The position numbers were made by a program, and so were the translations under genes. Below, piece after piece: positions 26,083-36,029 of a stretch of 64,000 bases of DNA (the stretch's first letter is position 1; each line of letters opens with the position of its first letter). Origin of the DNA: Enhydrobacter aerosaccus (GTDB lineage Bacteria; Pseudomonadota; Alphaproteobacteria; Reyranellales; Reyranellaceae); NCBI RefSeq assembly GCF_900167455.1, contig NZ_FUWJ01000001.1, positions 1,240,001-1,304,000 on the forward strand. Direction: 5' to 3'. The notes under the pieces were generated by a model. It worked only from the letters and a program-made list of their open reading frames with translations, was not told the DNA's origin and ran no database searches.

Positions 26083-26664
26083 ATGGCGATGATCACCGCC
26101 GATCCCAAGGACGTGCCGCAGGTCGCTTCCTTTTCCTTCACTCCGGAGTACATGGAGAAGGTGAAGGGGCTGATTGCGCAGTACCCGCCGGGCCGCCAGG
26201 CCAGCGCCGTGATCGGCGTGCTGGATCTGGCGCAGCGCCAGCAAGGCTGGCTGCCGCGCGTGGCGATGGACGAGGTGGCGCGGCTGCTGGAAATGGCGCC
26301 GATCCGCGTCTACGAGATCGCGACCTTCTATACGATGTTCCAGCTCCGGCCGAAGGGTAAGTACCTGCTGCAGGTTTGCACCACGACGCCCTGCTGGCTG
26401 CGCGGCTCGGATGGCGTGATGAAGGCGTGCCGCGAGGCGGCCGACGACGTCACCTTCACCGTTCAGGAGGTCGAGTGCCTGGGCGGCTGCGTGAATGCGC
26501 CGGTGGTGCAGATCAATGACGATTTCTACGAGGATCTCGACGAGGCCTCGACCCGCAAGCTGCTCGACGCTTTCCGCCGCGGCGAGACTCCCAAACCCGG
26601 CCCACAGGTCGACCGCCAGGCTTCGGCGCCGATCGGCGGCCCCACGACATTGAAGGGTGAGTGA
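26083..26664 (+). CDS. nuoE: NADH-quinone oxidoreductase subunit E (24 kDa, [2Fe-2S] N1a)
   Basis: Thioredoxin-like subunit of 193 residues at the NADH tip of complex I. The [2Fe-2S] cluster N1a ligands are Cys99 and Cys104 (QVCTTTPCWL) and Cys132 and Cys136 (ECLGGC). ALLEMAPIRVYEIATFYTMF-type helices precede them (here ARLLEMAPIRVYEIATFYTM). ATG 26083 has GGAGACG before it and follows the nuoD stop closely. The Pro-rich C-terminal tail (about residues 167-193) is not conserved in the family. Confidence 0.96.
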   Translation: MAMITADPKDVPQVASFSFTPEYMEKVKGLIAQYPPGRQASAVIGVLDLAQRQQGWLPRVAMDEVARLLEMAPIRVYEIATFYTMFQLRPKGKYLLQVCTTTPCWLRGSDGVMKACREAADDVTFTVQEVECLGGCVNAPVVQINDDFYEDLDEASTRKLLDAFRRGETPKPGPQVDRQASAPIGGPTTLKGE

Positions 26665-26667
26665 ACC

Positions 26668-27951
26668 ATGCTCGCCGACAAGGACCGCATCTTCCAGAAT
26701 CTCTACGGCATCCACGACTGGCGCCTGGCAGGCGCTCGGGCGCGCGGTATCTGGGACAATACCAAGGCGATCCTGGACCGTGGTCAGGACGCGATCATCG
26801 ACGAGATGAAGAAGTCGGGCCTGCGCGGCCGCGGCGGCGCCGGCTTCCCGACCGGCCTCAAGTGGTCCTTCATGCCGAAGGAAGTGAAGGATCGGCCGCA
26901 TTACCTCGTGGTCAATGCCGACGAGTCGGAGCCGGGCACCTGCAAGGATCGCGACATCCTGCGGCATGATCCGCATACGCTGATTGAAGGCTGCCTGATC
27001 GCCTCGTTCGCCATGCGGGCGCATGCCGCCTACATCTACGTCCGCGGCGAGTTCTACAACGAGGCCCAGCATCTCAAGGCAGCCGTACAGGAGGCCTACG
27101 AGGCCGGATTGATCGGCAAGAATGCCTGCGGCTCGGGCTGGGATTTCGATCTCTACGTCCATCGCGGCGCCGGCGCCTATATCTGCGGCGAAGAGACGGC
27201 GTTGCTGGAGAGCCTGGAAGGCAAGAAGGGCATGCCGCGGCTGAAGCCGCCGTTCCCGGCCGGTGCCGGCCTGTATGGCTGTCCGACCACCGTCAACAAC
27301 GTCGAATCAATTGCCGTGGCGCCGACCATCTTGCGCCGCGGTGCCAGCTGGTTCACGAGCTTCGGCCGCCCCAACAATGCCGGCACCAAGCTGTTCTGCA
27401 TCTCCGGCCACGTGAACAAGCCGTGCAACGTCGAGGAGGCGATGAGCATCCCGTTGCGCGAGCTGATCGAGAAGCATGCCGGCGGCGTACGCGGCGGCTG
27501 GGACAATCTGCTGGCCGTGATTCCGGGCGGCGCCTCGGTGCCGGTCCTGCCGAAAGATATCTGCGATACCGTGCTGATGGACTTCGATGCCCTGCGCGAA
27601 CAGAAGTCGGGTCTGGGCACCGCGGCGGTCATCGTCATGGACAAGTCGACCGACATCGTGAAGGCGATCGCGCGGCTGAGTTATTTCTACAAGCACGAGA
27701 GCTGCGGTCAGTGCACGCCGTGCCGCGAAGGCACCGGCTGGATGTGGCGCGTGATGGAGCGGATGGTGACGGGCGATGCCCGCATCGAGGAGATCGATGC
27801 GCTGGAGGACGTCACCAAGCAGGTCGAAGGTCATACGATCTGCGCGCTTGGCGACGCGGCCGCTTGGCCGATCCAGGGTTTGATTCGTCATTTCCGGCCC
27901 GAGATGGAGCGCCGCATCCGCGCGCGCACCCAGAAGCTGGCAGCCGAGTAG
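26668..27951 (+). CDS. nuoF: NADH-quinone oxidoreductase subunit F (51 kDa, FMN and NADH binding)
   Basis: Entry point of electrons in complex I, 427 residues. The Gly-rich NADH/FMN loops [16 protein letters not shown] and [19 protein letters not shown] are clear. The [4Fe-4S] cluster N3 ligands are Cys346, Cys349 and Cys352 ([12 protein letters not shown]) and Cys392 (HTICALGD). The ATG at 26668 lies three bases after the nuoE stop, with AAGGGTGAG inside the end of nuoE as ribosome-binding site. Confidence 0.97.
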   Translation: MLADKDRIFQNLYGIHDWRLAGARARGIWDNTKAILDRGQDAIIDEMKKSGLRGRGGAGFPTGLKWSFMPKEVKDRPHYLVVNADESEPGTCKDRDILRHDPHTLIEGCLIASFAMRAHAAYIYVRGEFYNEAQHLKAAVQEAYEAGLIGKNACGSGWDFDLYVHRGAGAYICGEETALLESLEGKKGMPRLKPPFPAGAGLYGCPTTVNNVESIAVAPTILRRGASWFTSFGRPNNAGTKLFCISGHVNKPCNVEEAMSIPLRELIEKHAGGVRGGWDNLLAVIPGGASVPVLPKDICDTVLMDFDALREQKSGLGTAAVIVMDKSTDIVKAIARLSYFYKHESCGQCTPCREGTGWMWRVMERMVTGDARIEEIDALEDVTKQVEGHTICALGDAAAWPIQGLIRHFRPEMERRIRARTQKLAAE

Positions 27952-27966
27952 GGCGGGGAGCACACT

Positions 27967-30015
27967 ATGCCCAAGATGAAGATCGACGGCATCGAGATCG
28001 AGGTGCCGGCCGGCATCACGGTTCTGCAGGCCTGCGAACTGGCGGGAGTCGAAATCCCCCGCTTCTGCTATCACGAGCGCCTGTCTATTGCCGGCAACTG
28101 CCGCATGTGCCTGGTCGAGCAGGAGAAGGCCCCCAAGCCGATCGCCTCCTGCGCCATGCCGGTTGCCGAGGGCATGGTGATCAAGACCGACACGCCGATG
28201 GTGCGCAAGGCGCGCAACGGCGTGATGGAGTTCCTGCTCATCAATCATCCGCTCGATTGCCCGATCTGCGATCAGGGCGGCGAGTGCGATCTGCAGGATC
28301 AGGCCATGGCCTTCGGCTTCGACCGCAGCCGGTATCACGAGAACAAGCGCGCGGTGCCGGACAAGGAACTGGGCCCTCTCGTCAAGACGTCCATGAACCG
28401 CTGCATCCACTGCACACGCTGCATCCGTTTCGCGACGGAAGTGGCGGGTGTCGAGGAACTCGGGGCGACCGGACGCGGCGAATCGATGGAAGTGACGACC
28501 TATGTTCAGCACACGCTGACGACGGAGTTGTCGGGCAACATCGTCGATCTGTGCCCGGTCGGCGCGCTCACTTCCAAGCCTTACGCCTACGAGGCCCGGT
28601 CGTGGGAATTGCGCAAGACCGAGTCGGTCGACGTGCTGGATGCCTTGGGCTCCAATATCCGCGTCGATACGCGAGGCGCCGTGGTCATGCGCGTGCTGCC
28701 GCGGCTCAATGACGACGTCAACGAGGAGTGGATCGGCGACAAGACGCGTCATGCGGTCGACGGTCTGCGTTACCAGCGTCTCGACCAGCCCTACGTCCGC
28801 AAGGGCGGCAAGCTCGTGCCGGCAAGCTGGGACGAGGCGTTCACGACCGTCGTCGACAAGCTGAAGGGCGTCGACGGCAAGAAGATCGCCGCCATCGTCG
28901 GTGACCTGTGCGACGCCGAGTCGATGGTCGCGCTCAAGGATCTGATGGCGGCGCTCGGCTCGCCCAACATCGATTGCCGCCAGGACGGCGCCAAGCTCGA
29001 GGCGGGCGTGCGCGGAGGCTATATCTTCAATCCAGGCATCCGTGGCATCGACCAGGCAGATGCCATCCTGCTGCTCGGAACCAACCCGCGCTGGGAATCG
29101 CCCGTACTCAATGCGCGTTTGCGCAAGCGCTACCTCACGGGCCGCTGCGCGTTTGCCAGCATCGGGCCGTCGGTCGACCTCACCTATCCCGTCGAGCGGC
29201 TGGGAGCCGGCCCCGCGACGCTGCGCGAACTGGCGGATGGCAAGCTCGGTTTCTTCGAGAAGCTGAAAGCGGCCAAGAACCCGATGATCATCGTCGGCAT
29301 GGGGGCGCTGACCCGCGACGATGGCGCCGCCGTACTGGCGCTGGCGCGTGAGCTGGCGGAAAAGATCAATGCCGTGCGCGAGGACTGGAACGGCTTCGCT
29401 GTTCTGCATACCGCGGCGGCGCGCGTTGGCGGCCTCGATCTTGGCCTGGTGCCGGGAGAGGGCGGTCGCGACGTCGCCGGCATTCTGACCGGAGCGCAGA
29501 ACAAGGAGATCGACGTGGTCTATCTCCTTGGCGCCGACGAGATCGATGTGCAGCAACTCGGCAAGGCGTTTGTGATCTACCAGGGCCACCACGGCGATCG
29601 TGGCGCCCACCGGGCCGACGTGATCCTTCCCGGCGCCGCCTATACCGAGAAGCCGGGTACCTATGTGAACATGGAAGGCCGGGTGCAGCTCGGTCTGCGC
29701 GCGACCTTCCCGCCGGGGGAAGCGCGCGAGGATTGGGCGATCATCCGCGCCTTGTCGGAGCGTCTGGGCAAGACTCTGCCCTACGACACGCTCGATCAGG
29801 TGCGCAGCCGCCTGGTTGCAACCAACAAGGTCTTCGCCGCGCTCGATCAGCAGGCGCCAGGCGCCTGGGGGCCGTTCGGCCAGGCGGGTGCCACGAACGA
29901 CGCGGCCTTCGCCTCGCCGATCACGAACTATTACATGACGTGCCCCATCAGTCGGGCGTCGCGTACCATGGCGGAATGCATGGCGTCGCGGCAGCAGCTG
30001 CTGGCGGCGGAGTAG
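27967..30015 (+). CDS. nuoG: NADH-quinone oxidoreductase subunit G (75 kDa)
   Basis: Iron-sulfur subunit of 682 residues, the short mitochondrion-like form. An N-terminal ferredoxin-like domain binds [2Fe-2S] N1b (Cys34, Cys45, Cys48, Cys62). His94, Cys98, Cys101 and Cys107 (HPLDCPICDQGGEC) bind N5, and RCIHCTRCIRF plus LCPVGAL bind N4. The remaining residues form the molybdopterin-oxidoreductase-like fold without cofactor. No extra N7 cysteine set was noticed, as expected for the alphaproteobacterial type. Starts 15 bases after nuoF. Confidence 0.96.
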   Translation: MPKMKIDGIEIEVPAGITVLQACELAGVEIPRFCYHERLSIAGNCRMCLVEQEKAPKPIASCAMPVAEGMVIKTDTPMVRKARNGVMEFLLINHPLDCPICDQGGECDLQDQAMAFGFDRSRYHENKRAVPDKELGPLVKTSMNRCIHCTRCIRFATEVAGVEELGATGRGESMEVTTYVQHTLTTELSGNIVDLCPVGALTSKPYAYEARSWELRKTESVDVLDALGSNIRVDTRGAVVMRVLPRLNDDVNEEWIGDKTRHAVDGLRYQRLDQPYVRKGGKLVPASWDEAFTTVVDKLKGVDGKKIAAIVGDLCDAESMVALKDLMAALGSPNIDCRQDGAKLEAGVRGGYIFNPGIRGIDQADAILLLGTNPRWESPVLNARLRKRYLTGRCAFASIGPSVDLTYPVERLGAGPATLRELADGKLGFFEKLKAAKNPMIIVGMGALTRDDGAAVLALARELAEKINAVREDWNGFAVLHTAAARVGGLDLGLVPGEGGRDVAGILTGAQNKEIDVVYLLGADEIDVQQLGKAFVIYQGHHGDRGAHRADVILPGAAYTEKPGTYVNMEGRVQLGLRATFPPGEAREDWAIIRALSERLGKTLPYDTLDQVRSRLVATNKVFAALDQQAPGAWGPFGQAGATNDAAFASPITNYYMTCPISRASRTMAECMASRQQLLAAE

Positions 30016-30018
30016 GGC

Positions 30019-31056
30019 ATGTACGCCGATCTGATCCACTTCTTCACGACCCACTGGCTCGGCCAGGCCATCGTCATTCTTGCCGAATGCCTGGCGGTTA
30101 CCGTGCCGCTCCTGGTGGCGGTCGCCTACATGACCTACGCCGATCGCAAGATCTGGGCTTCGATCCAGCTCCGGCGTGGTCCGAACGTCGTGGGCCCATT
30201 CGGCCTGCTTCAACCCTTCGCCGACGGTCTGAAGCTGTTGCTGAAGGAGACGATCGTCCCGTCGAGCGCGAATACCGTGCTGTTCCTGATCGCGCCCATG
30301 ATCACCTTCATGACGGCGCTGATCTCCTGGGCGGTCGTGCCGTTCTCCGACGGCTGGGTAATCGCCAACATCAATGTCGGGATCCTGTACCTCTTCGCGA
30401 TCTCCTCGCTTGGCGTCTACGGCATCATCATCGCCGGCTGGGCATCCAATTCGAAGTACGCGTTCCTGGGCGCGCTGCGGTCGGCGGCGCAGATGGTATC
30501 CTACGAGGTCTCGATCGGCTTCGTCCTGGTGACGGTGCTGCTGTGCGTCGGCTCGCTCAACCTGTCCAAGGTGGTGCTGGCGCAGGCCGGCTGGTTCTGG
30601 AACTGGTATTGGCTGCCGCTGCTGCCGATGTTCGTCATCTTCTTCATCTCGGCGCTCGCGGAGACCAACCGCACGCCGTTCGATCTGCCGATGTCGGAAG
30701 CGGAACTCGTGCAGGGATTCCAGACCGAATATTCGTCGATGCCCTTCGCCCTATTCTTCCTGGGTGAATACGCCAACATGATCCTGCTGTCGGCAATGGG
30801 CTCCGTGCTGTTCCTCGGCGGCTGGATGTCGCCCATTCCCTATGCGCCCTTCACCTACATACCCGGCGTAGTGTGGTTCGCGCTCAAGATCGCCTCGCTG
30901 CTCTTCGTCTTCAGCTGGACGAAGGGAACCCTGCCTCGTTACCGCTACGACCAGCTTATGCGGCTGGGCTGGAAGGTTTTCCTGCCCATCTCGCTGGGGT
31001 GGCTCGTGCTGACTGCGGCGGTGCTGCAGTTCGGCGGCCTGGTGCCGGGCAAATAG
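30019..31056 (+). CDS. nuoH: NADH-quinone oxidoreductase subunit H
   Basis: Membrane subunit of 345 residues (ND1 homologue, about eight helices) that links the quinone tunnel to the proton path. [21 protein letters not shown] is nearly the family signature and LADGLKL-type sequence follows (here [11 protein letters not shown]). The conserved quinone-site loop reads [20 protein letters not shown]. Most homologues have Glu where Met225 stands, one of three spaced acidic residues in this loop; the other two (Glu227 and Glu229) are kept. Reading of the codon (ATG at 30691) is unambiguous. It begins three bases after nuoG. Confidence 0.96.
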   Translation: MYADLIHFFTTHWLGQAIVILAECLAVTVPLLVAVAYMTYADRKIWASIQLRRGPNVVGPFGLLQPFADGLKLLLKETIVPSSANTVLFLIAPMITFMTALISWAVVPFSDGWVIANINVGILYLFAISSLGVYGIIIAGWASNSKYAFLGALRSAAQMVSYEVSIGFVLVTVLLCVGSLNLSKVVLAQAGWFWNWYWLPLLPMFVIFFISALAETNRTPFDLPMSEAELVQGFQTEYSSMPFALFFLGEYANMILLSAMGSVLFLGGWMSPIPYAPFTYIPGVVWFALKIASLLFVFSWTKGTLPRYRYDQLMRLGWKVFLPISLGWLVLTAAVLQFGGLVPGK

Positions 31057-31067
31057 GGAGATTGCAG

Positions 31068-31556
31068 ATGCCCTCTCTCGATCGCGCTGCGCGCACGTTT
31101 CTACTGGCCGAGGTGATCTCGGGCTTCGCCCTCACCTTGAAGTACATGTTCAAGCCGAAGGTTACGGTGAACTACCCGTACGAGCGCAGCCCGCTCAGCC
31201 CGCGCTTCCGCGGCGAGCATGCGCTGCGCCGGTATCCCAATGGGGAAGAGCGCTGTATCGCCTGCAAGCTCTGTGAGGCGATCTGTCCGGCCCTTGCCAT
31301 CACCATCGAAGCCGAGCCGCGCGAGGATGGCAGCCGCCGCACCACGCGCTACGACATCGATATGACGAAGTGCATCTATTGTGGCTTCTGCCAGGAAGCC
31401 TGTCCGGTCGATGCCATCGTCGAGGGCCCCAACACGGAATTCACGACCGAGACCCGCGAGGAGCTGATGTACAACAAGGAAAAGCTGCTCGCGAACGGCG
31501 ACCGCTGGGAGGGGACCATCGCGCAGAACCTCCGCGCGGATGCGCCTTACCGCTGA
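31068..31556 (+). CDS. nuoI: NADH-quinone oxidoreductase subunit I (two [4Fe-4S] clusters)
   Basis: Ferredoxin-like subunit of 162 residues (TYKY/23 kDa homologue) carrying clusters N6a and N6b that pass electrons to N2. Ligand sets are Cys63, Cys66, Cys69, Cys73 ([13 protein letters not shown]) and Cys102, Cys105, Cys108, Cys112 ([13 protein letters not shown]). The N-terminal helix [18 protein letters not shown] lies on the membrane surface. ATG 31068 follows AGGGAGATTGC, 11 bases after nuoH; longer readings of this frame overlap nuoH and are not needed. Confidence 0.97.
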   Translation: MPSLDRAARTFLLAEVISGFALTLKYMFKPKVTVNYPYERSPLSPRFRGEHALRRYPNGEERCIACKLCEAICPALAITIEAEPREDGSRRTTRYDIDMTKCIYCGFCQEACPVDAIVEGPNTEFTTETREELMYNKEKLLANGDRWEGTIAQNLRADAPYR

Positions 31557-31580
31557 TCGAGGCTGGGGAAGGGGAAACTC

Positions 31581-32198
31581 ATGCTGCTCCAGGCTCTGGC
31601 CTTCTATCTGTTTGCGTTCGTGACCATCGCCGCCGGCGCCATGGTCGTGGCGTCGCGCAATCCCGTCTACTCGGTACTGTTCCTGATCCTCGCCTTCTTC
31701 AACGCGGCGGCTCTGTTCCTGCTGATCGGCGCCGAGTTCGTGGCGATGATCTTGGTCATCGTTTATGTCGGCGCCGTGGCGGTGTTGTTCCTGTTCGTCG
31801 TCATGATGCTCGACATCAAGGTCGCCGAGCTGCGTGAAGGCTTCTTGAAGTACGCGCCGATCGGATCGTTGATCGGGATCGTTCTGTTGGCCGAGATCCT
31901 GTTGGCGCTGGGTGTCTTTGGTGGTGGTTCGCCGACTATCGCGACCCTCAACCAGGCCGGTGCCCATGTCGGATCGGTCGAGAACACCCGGGCCATCGGC
32001 CGGGTGCTCTACACTCAATATTTCTTCCTGTTCCAGTCGGCGGGCGTGGTGCTCCTGGTGGCGATGATCGGCGCCATCGTGCTTACGCTGCGTCGCCGGC
32101 CCGGCGTGCGGCGGCAGCGCGTCGCCGAGCAGCTCTACCGGCCCAAGGACCAGGCCATCGCCGTGGTCAAGGTGCCGACGCGCGGAGGCGTGTCATGA
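31581..32198 (+). CDS. nuoJ: NADH-quinone oxidoreductase subunit J
   Basis: Membrane subunit of 205 residues, five helices, ND6 homologue, involved in the coupling helix (pi-bulge) movement of complex [21 protein letters not shown] and [20 protein letters not shown] are the core helices. The C-terminal cytoplasmic tail is basic ([11 protein letters not shown]). GGGGAA precedes the ATG and the stop overlaps the nuoK start by four bases. Confidence 0.96.
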   Translation: MLLQALAFYLFAFVTIAAGAMVVASRNPVYSVLFLILAFFNAAALFLLIGAEFVAMILVIVYVGAVAVLFLFVVMMLDIKVAELREGFLKYAPIGSLIGIVLLAEILLALGVFGGGSPTIATLNQAGAHVGSVENTRAIGRVLYTQYFFLFQSAGVVLLVAMIGAIVLTLRRRPGVRRQRVAEQLYRPKDQAIAVVKVPTRGGVS

Positions 32199-32503
32199 TC
32201 ATCGGCCTTGGCCACTACCTGTTCGTCGCCTCGGTGCTCTTTACCTTCGGCGTGCTGGGTATCTTCCTCAACCGAAAGAACGTCATCGTCATCCTGATGT
32301 GCGTCGAGCTGATGCTGCTCGCGGTCAACATCAACCTGGTGGCCTTTTCGGTCTTCCAGGGGAACGTGGTGGGGCAGATCTTTGCCATGCTCGTCCTGAC
32401 CGTCGCCGCCGCGGAAGCCGCCATCGGGCTGGCGATCCTCGTCGTCTATTTCCGCAATCGCGGTACGGTCGAGGTCGAAGACATCAACGCGATGAAGGGC
32501 TAG
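32195..32503 (+). CDS. nuoK: NADH-quinone oxidoreductase subunit K
   Basis: Three-helix membrane subunit of 102 residues, ND4L homologue. The two membrane-buried Glu residues of the proton path are present in [15 protein letters not shown] and [17 protein letters not shown]. The start overlaps the nuoJ stop as ATGA, indicating coupled translation. It ends 16 bases before nuoL. Confidence 0.97.
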   Translation: MIIGLGHYLFVASVLFTFGVLGIFLNRKNVIVILMCVELMLLAVNINLVAFSVFQGNVVGQIFAMLVLTVAAAEAAIGLAILVVYFRNRGTVEVEDINAMKG

Positions 32504-32519
32504 GGGCCGGGGACGCATC

Positions 32520-34490
32520 ATGGATCTTGCCGTCAAGCTCATCGTCTTCCTGCCCCTGGTTGCCGCAGCGATTGCGGGGCTATTCTGTCGCGTCATCGGC
32601 GACCGGCCGGCGCAGGTCGTCACCTCGGCCGCCCTGCTGATTGCCGCGGCGCTATCGATCTTCGTCTTCGTCCGCATCGGCTTCGGGCCGGAGGACGGCA
32701 AGATGATGGTCGTCAAGCTGTTCGACTGGATCGGCTCGGGGACACTGGACGTCGCCTGGTCGCTGCGCGTCGATACCCTGACCGCGGTGATGCTGATCGT
32801 CGTGACGGGCGTGTCGTCGATGGTCCACGTCTACTCGATCGGCTACATGGCCGATGACCCGTCGATCCCGCGCTTCATGTCGTATCTCAGCCTGTTCACC
32901 TTCTTCATGCTGATGTTGGTGACGTCCGACAATCTGGTGCAGCTCTTCTTCGGCTGGGAAGGCGTCGGCCTCGCATCGTATCTGCTGATCGGCTTCTGGT
33001 ACGACCGCCCGTCGGCGAACGCGGCGGCGATGAAGGCCTTCATCGTGAACCGCGTCGGTGACTTCGGCTTTGCGCTCGGGATTGCCGCAGTATGGATGCT
33101 GTCTGGCTCGGTCGGCTTCCACGAGATCTTCGCCAAGGCACCCGACATGGCCCAGATGCGCATCCAGTTCCTGGGCATGGATCTGCCGGCTCTGGAGACC
33201 GCCTGCATCCTTCTGTTCATCGGCGCCATGGGCAAGTCGGCCCAGCTTGGGCTGCACACCTGGCTGCCGGACGCGATGGAAGGTCCGACGCCGGTGTCGG
33301 CCTTGATCCACGCCGCGACGATGGTGACGGCCGGCGTCTTCATGGTCTGCCGCCTGTCACCCCTGTTCGAACTCGCTCCCGTGGCCTCTCAGGTCGTCAC
33401 GCTCATCGGCGCCGCCACCGCTTTCTTCGCGGCAACGATCGGGCTCACGCAATTCGATATCAAGCGGGTCGTGGCCTATTCGACCTGCAGCCAGCTCGGC
33501 TACATGTTCTTCGCCGCAGGCGTCGGCGGCTATTCCGCGGCGATGTTCCATCTGATGACGCACGCTTTCTTCAAGGCGCTGCTGTTCCTGGGCTCCGGCT
33601 CGGTGATCAATTGCCTCCATCACGAGCAGGACATGCGCAAGATGGGCGGCGTGAAGGAAAAGGCGCCGCAGACCTTCTATCTGATGTGGATCGGCACCCT
33701 TGCGCTCTCGGGGATCGGCGTGCCGTACATTCTCGGACACGGCATCGGCTTCGCCGGCTTCTACTCGAAGGATTCGATCCTGGAGGCGGCTTATGCCGCC
33801 GGTACGCAGGTCGGCTATATCGCCTACTGGCTGGGCATCATCGCCGCGTTCATGACCGCATTCTATTCGACGCGCCTGATGTTCCTGACCTTCTACGGCA
33901 AGTATCGCGGCGATCATCACACGTGGGACCACGCGCACGAATCGCCGGCGGTCATGCTGATCCCGCTTTACGTGCTCGGCATCGGCGCGCTGTTGTCCGG
34001 TCTGGTCGCCTATCCCTGGTTCGTGGGCGAGGACTGGGAGCATTTCTGGAGCCATTCGATTGCCGTGAAGGCAACCGAGGGCGTGCTGCACGGCATGCAT
34101 CATGTGCCGGAGTGGAGTTCGCTGCTGCCGCTGGTCATGGGCATCGCCGGCATTGCCCTGAGCTACCTCTATTACATCGCAATGCCAGGTCTTCCGGCGA
34201 AGACGGTCGCGACCTTCTCGGGGCTGTATCGCTTCTTCTTCAACAAGTGGTACTTCGACGAACTATACGACGCGATCTTCGTCCGTCCGGCGCTGGCGCT
34301 GGGCCGCGTGTTCTGGAAGGTGGGCGACGGCGCGCTGATCGACGGGCTGGGGCCGGACGGTATTGCCGCACGCTCGCGCGAGCTGGCCGGCGCTCTGAGC
34401 CGTTTCCAGAGCGGGTATCTTTATCACTATGCGTTTGCCATGCTGGTCGGGGTAGCGGCTGCCGTGACCTACTTTAGCTGGCTGAGGTAG
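32520..34490 (+). CDS. nuoL: NADH-quinone oxidoreductase subunit L (proton-pumping, lateral helix)
   Basis: The largest antiporter-like subunit, 656 residues and about 16 membrane helices, ND5 homologue, with the C-terminal lateral helix region. Diagnostic parts are [19 protein letters not shown] (buried Glu), [20 protein letters not shown] (buried Lys) and [37 protein letters not shown] and a C-terminal block [14 protein letters not shown] follow. It sits between nuoK and nuoM with very short spacers. Confidence 0.97.
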   Translation: MDLAVKLIVFLPLVAAAIAGLFCRVIGDRPAQVVTSAALLIAAALSIFVFVRIGFGPEDGKMMVVKLFDWIGSGTLDVAWSLRVDTLTAVMLIVVTGVSSMVHVYSIGYMADDPSIPRFMSYLSLFTFFMLMLVTSDNLVQLFFGWEGVGLASYLLIGFWYDRPSANAAAMKAFIVNRVGDFGFALGIAAVWMLSGSVGFHEIFAKAPDMAQMRIQFLGMDLPALETACILLFIGAMGKSAQLGLHTWLPDAMEGPTPVSALIHAATMVTAGVFMVCRLSPLFELAPVASQVVTLIGAATAFFAATIGLTQFDIKRVVAYSTCSQLGYMFFAAGVGGYSAAMFHLMTHAFFKALLFLGSGSVINCLHHEQDMRKMGGVKEKAPQTFYLMWIGTLALSGIGVPYILGHGIGFAGFYSKDSILEAAYAAGTQVGYIAYWLGIIAAFMTAFYSTRLMFLTFYGKYRGDHHTWDHAHESPAVMLIPLYVLGIGALLSGLVAYPWFVGEDWEHFWSHSIAVKATEGVLHGMHHVPEWSSLLPLVMGIAGIALSYLYYIAMPGLPAKTVATFSGLYRFFFNKWYFDELYDAIFVRPALALGRVFWKVGDGALIDGLGPDGIAARSRELAGALSRFQSGYLYHYAFAMLVGVAAAVTYFSWLR

Positions 34491-34495
34491 GAACG

Positions 34496-36010
34496 ATGTC
34501 GAGCTGGCCGATACTGTCGCTTGTGACGTTCCTGCCTCTGGCGGGCGCGTTCTTCTGTCTCATCGTCAACGGTCCCAAGGAAGCGGTGGATCGGAACTGC
34601 CGCAGCGCAGCGCTGATCACCTCGCTTGTGACATTCCTGATCTCGCTCGTCCTGTGGGCGCAGTTCGATCCCGCCAAGGCTTCGTACCAGTTCGAGGAGA
34701 AGCTGGCTTGGGTGCCGGCCCTGAACATCGGCTACCACATGGGCATCGACGGCATTTCGCTGTTCTTCGTGCTGCTGTCGACGCTGCTGACCCCGATCTG
34801 CATCCTGGCCAGCTGGGAGTCGGTGCAGAACCGCGTCAAGGAATACATGATCGCGTTCCTCGTGCTCGAGACCTTCATGGTCGGCATGTTCTGCGCGCTC
34901 GATCTGGCGCTGTTCTACGTCTTCTTCGAAGGCGTTCTGATCCCGATGTTCCTGATCATCGGCGTGTGGGGCGGGAAGCGGCGCGTCTATGCCGCCTTCA
35001 AGTTCTTCCTCTACACGCTGCTGGGCTCGGTCCTGATGCTGCTGGCGATCATCGCCATCTACTCGCAGGTGGGCACGACGGACCTGCCGACGGCGATGGA
35101 GAAGCTCGATCTGCCGTTCCGCTGGCAATGCTGGCTGTGGCTGGCCTTCTTCGCCTCCTTTGCCGTCAAGGTGCCGATGTGGCCGGTCCACACCTGGCTG
35201 CCCGATGCGCACGTCGAGGCGCCGACGGCGGGCTCGGTCATCCTGGCCGGCGTGCTGTTGAAGATGGGTGGCTACGGCTTCATCCGCTTCTCGGTGCCGC
35301 TGATGCCGGAGGCGACGCAGTACTTCGCGCCATTGATCTTTGGCCTCAGCGTCGTCGCGGTCATCTACACCTCGCTCGTGGCGCTGGTGCAGGAGGACAT
35401 GAAGAAGCTGATCGCCTACTCGTCGATCGCCCACATGGGCTTCGTGACGATCGGCATCTACGTCATGAACATGCAGGGCGTGCAGGGATCGATCTTCCAG
35501 ATGCTGAGCCACGGCATCGTGTCGGCCGCGCTCTTCCTTTGCGTCGGCGTGGTCTACGATCGCATGCATACGCGTGAGATCGATGCCTATGGCGGCCTGG
35601 TCCACCGCATGCCGCGCTACGCCTTCGTGTTTCTGTTCTTCACCCTGGCGAGCGTGGGCTTGCCGGGCCTGTCCGGGTTCGTGGGCGAGTTCCTGGTGCT
35701 GGTCGGCACCTTCAAGGCCAATACCTGGGTCGCGTTCCTGGCGGCCACGGCCTTGATCCTGGGCGCGGCCTACGCCCTGTGGCTCTACCGCAAGATCATC
35801 TTCGGCGAACTCACGAAGTCGTCGTTGAAGGCAATCCTCGACATGAACGGGCGCGAGATCGCCGTCTTCCTGCCGCTGGTCCTGATCACCTTGTGGATGG
35901 GTATCTATCCCGCATCGTTCCTCGATCCGATGGCGCCGGCGGTGGACAAGCTGATCGGCGATTACAATGCGGCCATCAAGCTGGCCCATACTGCGTCGTT
36001 GAAGCCGTGA
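34496..36010 (+). CDS. nuoM: NADH-quinone oxidoreductase subunit M (proton-pumping)
   Basis: Antiporter-like membrane subunit of 504 residues, about 14 helices, ND4 homologue. The buried Glu is in [20 protein letters not shown]. The Lys/His helix is [20 protein letters not shown], followed by [40 protein letters not shown] and the late [19 protein letters not shown] are family blocks. Begins five bases after nuoL and ends 19 bases before nuoN. Confidence 0.97.
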   Translation: MSSWPILSLVTFLPLAGAFFCLIVNGPKEAVDRNCRSAALITSLVTFLISLVLWAQFDPAKASYQFEEKLAWVPALNIGYHMGIDGISLFFVLLSTLLTPICILASWESVQNRVKEYMIAFLVLETFMVGMFCALDLALFYVFFEGVLIPMFLIIGVWGGKRRVYAAFKFFLYTLLGSVLMLLAIIAIYSQVGTTDLPTAMEKLDLPFRWQCWLWLAFFASFAVKVPMWPVHTWLPDAHVEAPTAGSVILAGVLLKMGGYGFIRFSVPLMPEATQYFAPLIFGLSVVAVIYTSLVALVQEDMKKLIAYSSIAHMGFVTIGIYVMNMQGVQGSIFQMLSHGIVSAALFLCVGVVYDRMHTREIDAYGGLVHRMPRYAFVFLFFTLASVGLPGLSGFVGEFLVLVGTFKANTWVAFLAATALILGAAYALWLYRKIIFGELTKSSLKAILDMNGREIAVFLPLVLITLWMGIYPASFLDPMAPAVDKLIGDYNAAIKLAHTASLKP

Positions 36011-36029
36011 GCGGCCAGGAGTGACGAAT

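Noticed and set aside
27307..30213. A 968-codon open frame on the minus strand opposite nuoF/nuoG.
   Set aside because: The plus strand encodes NuoF and NuoG with every cluster ligand in place. The minus frame is the mirror of GC-rich codon bias, and its translation is rich in His, Arg, Asp and Gln without any family motif.
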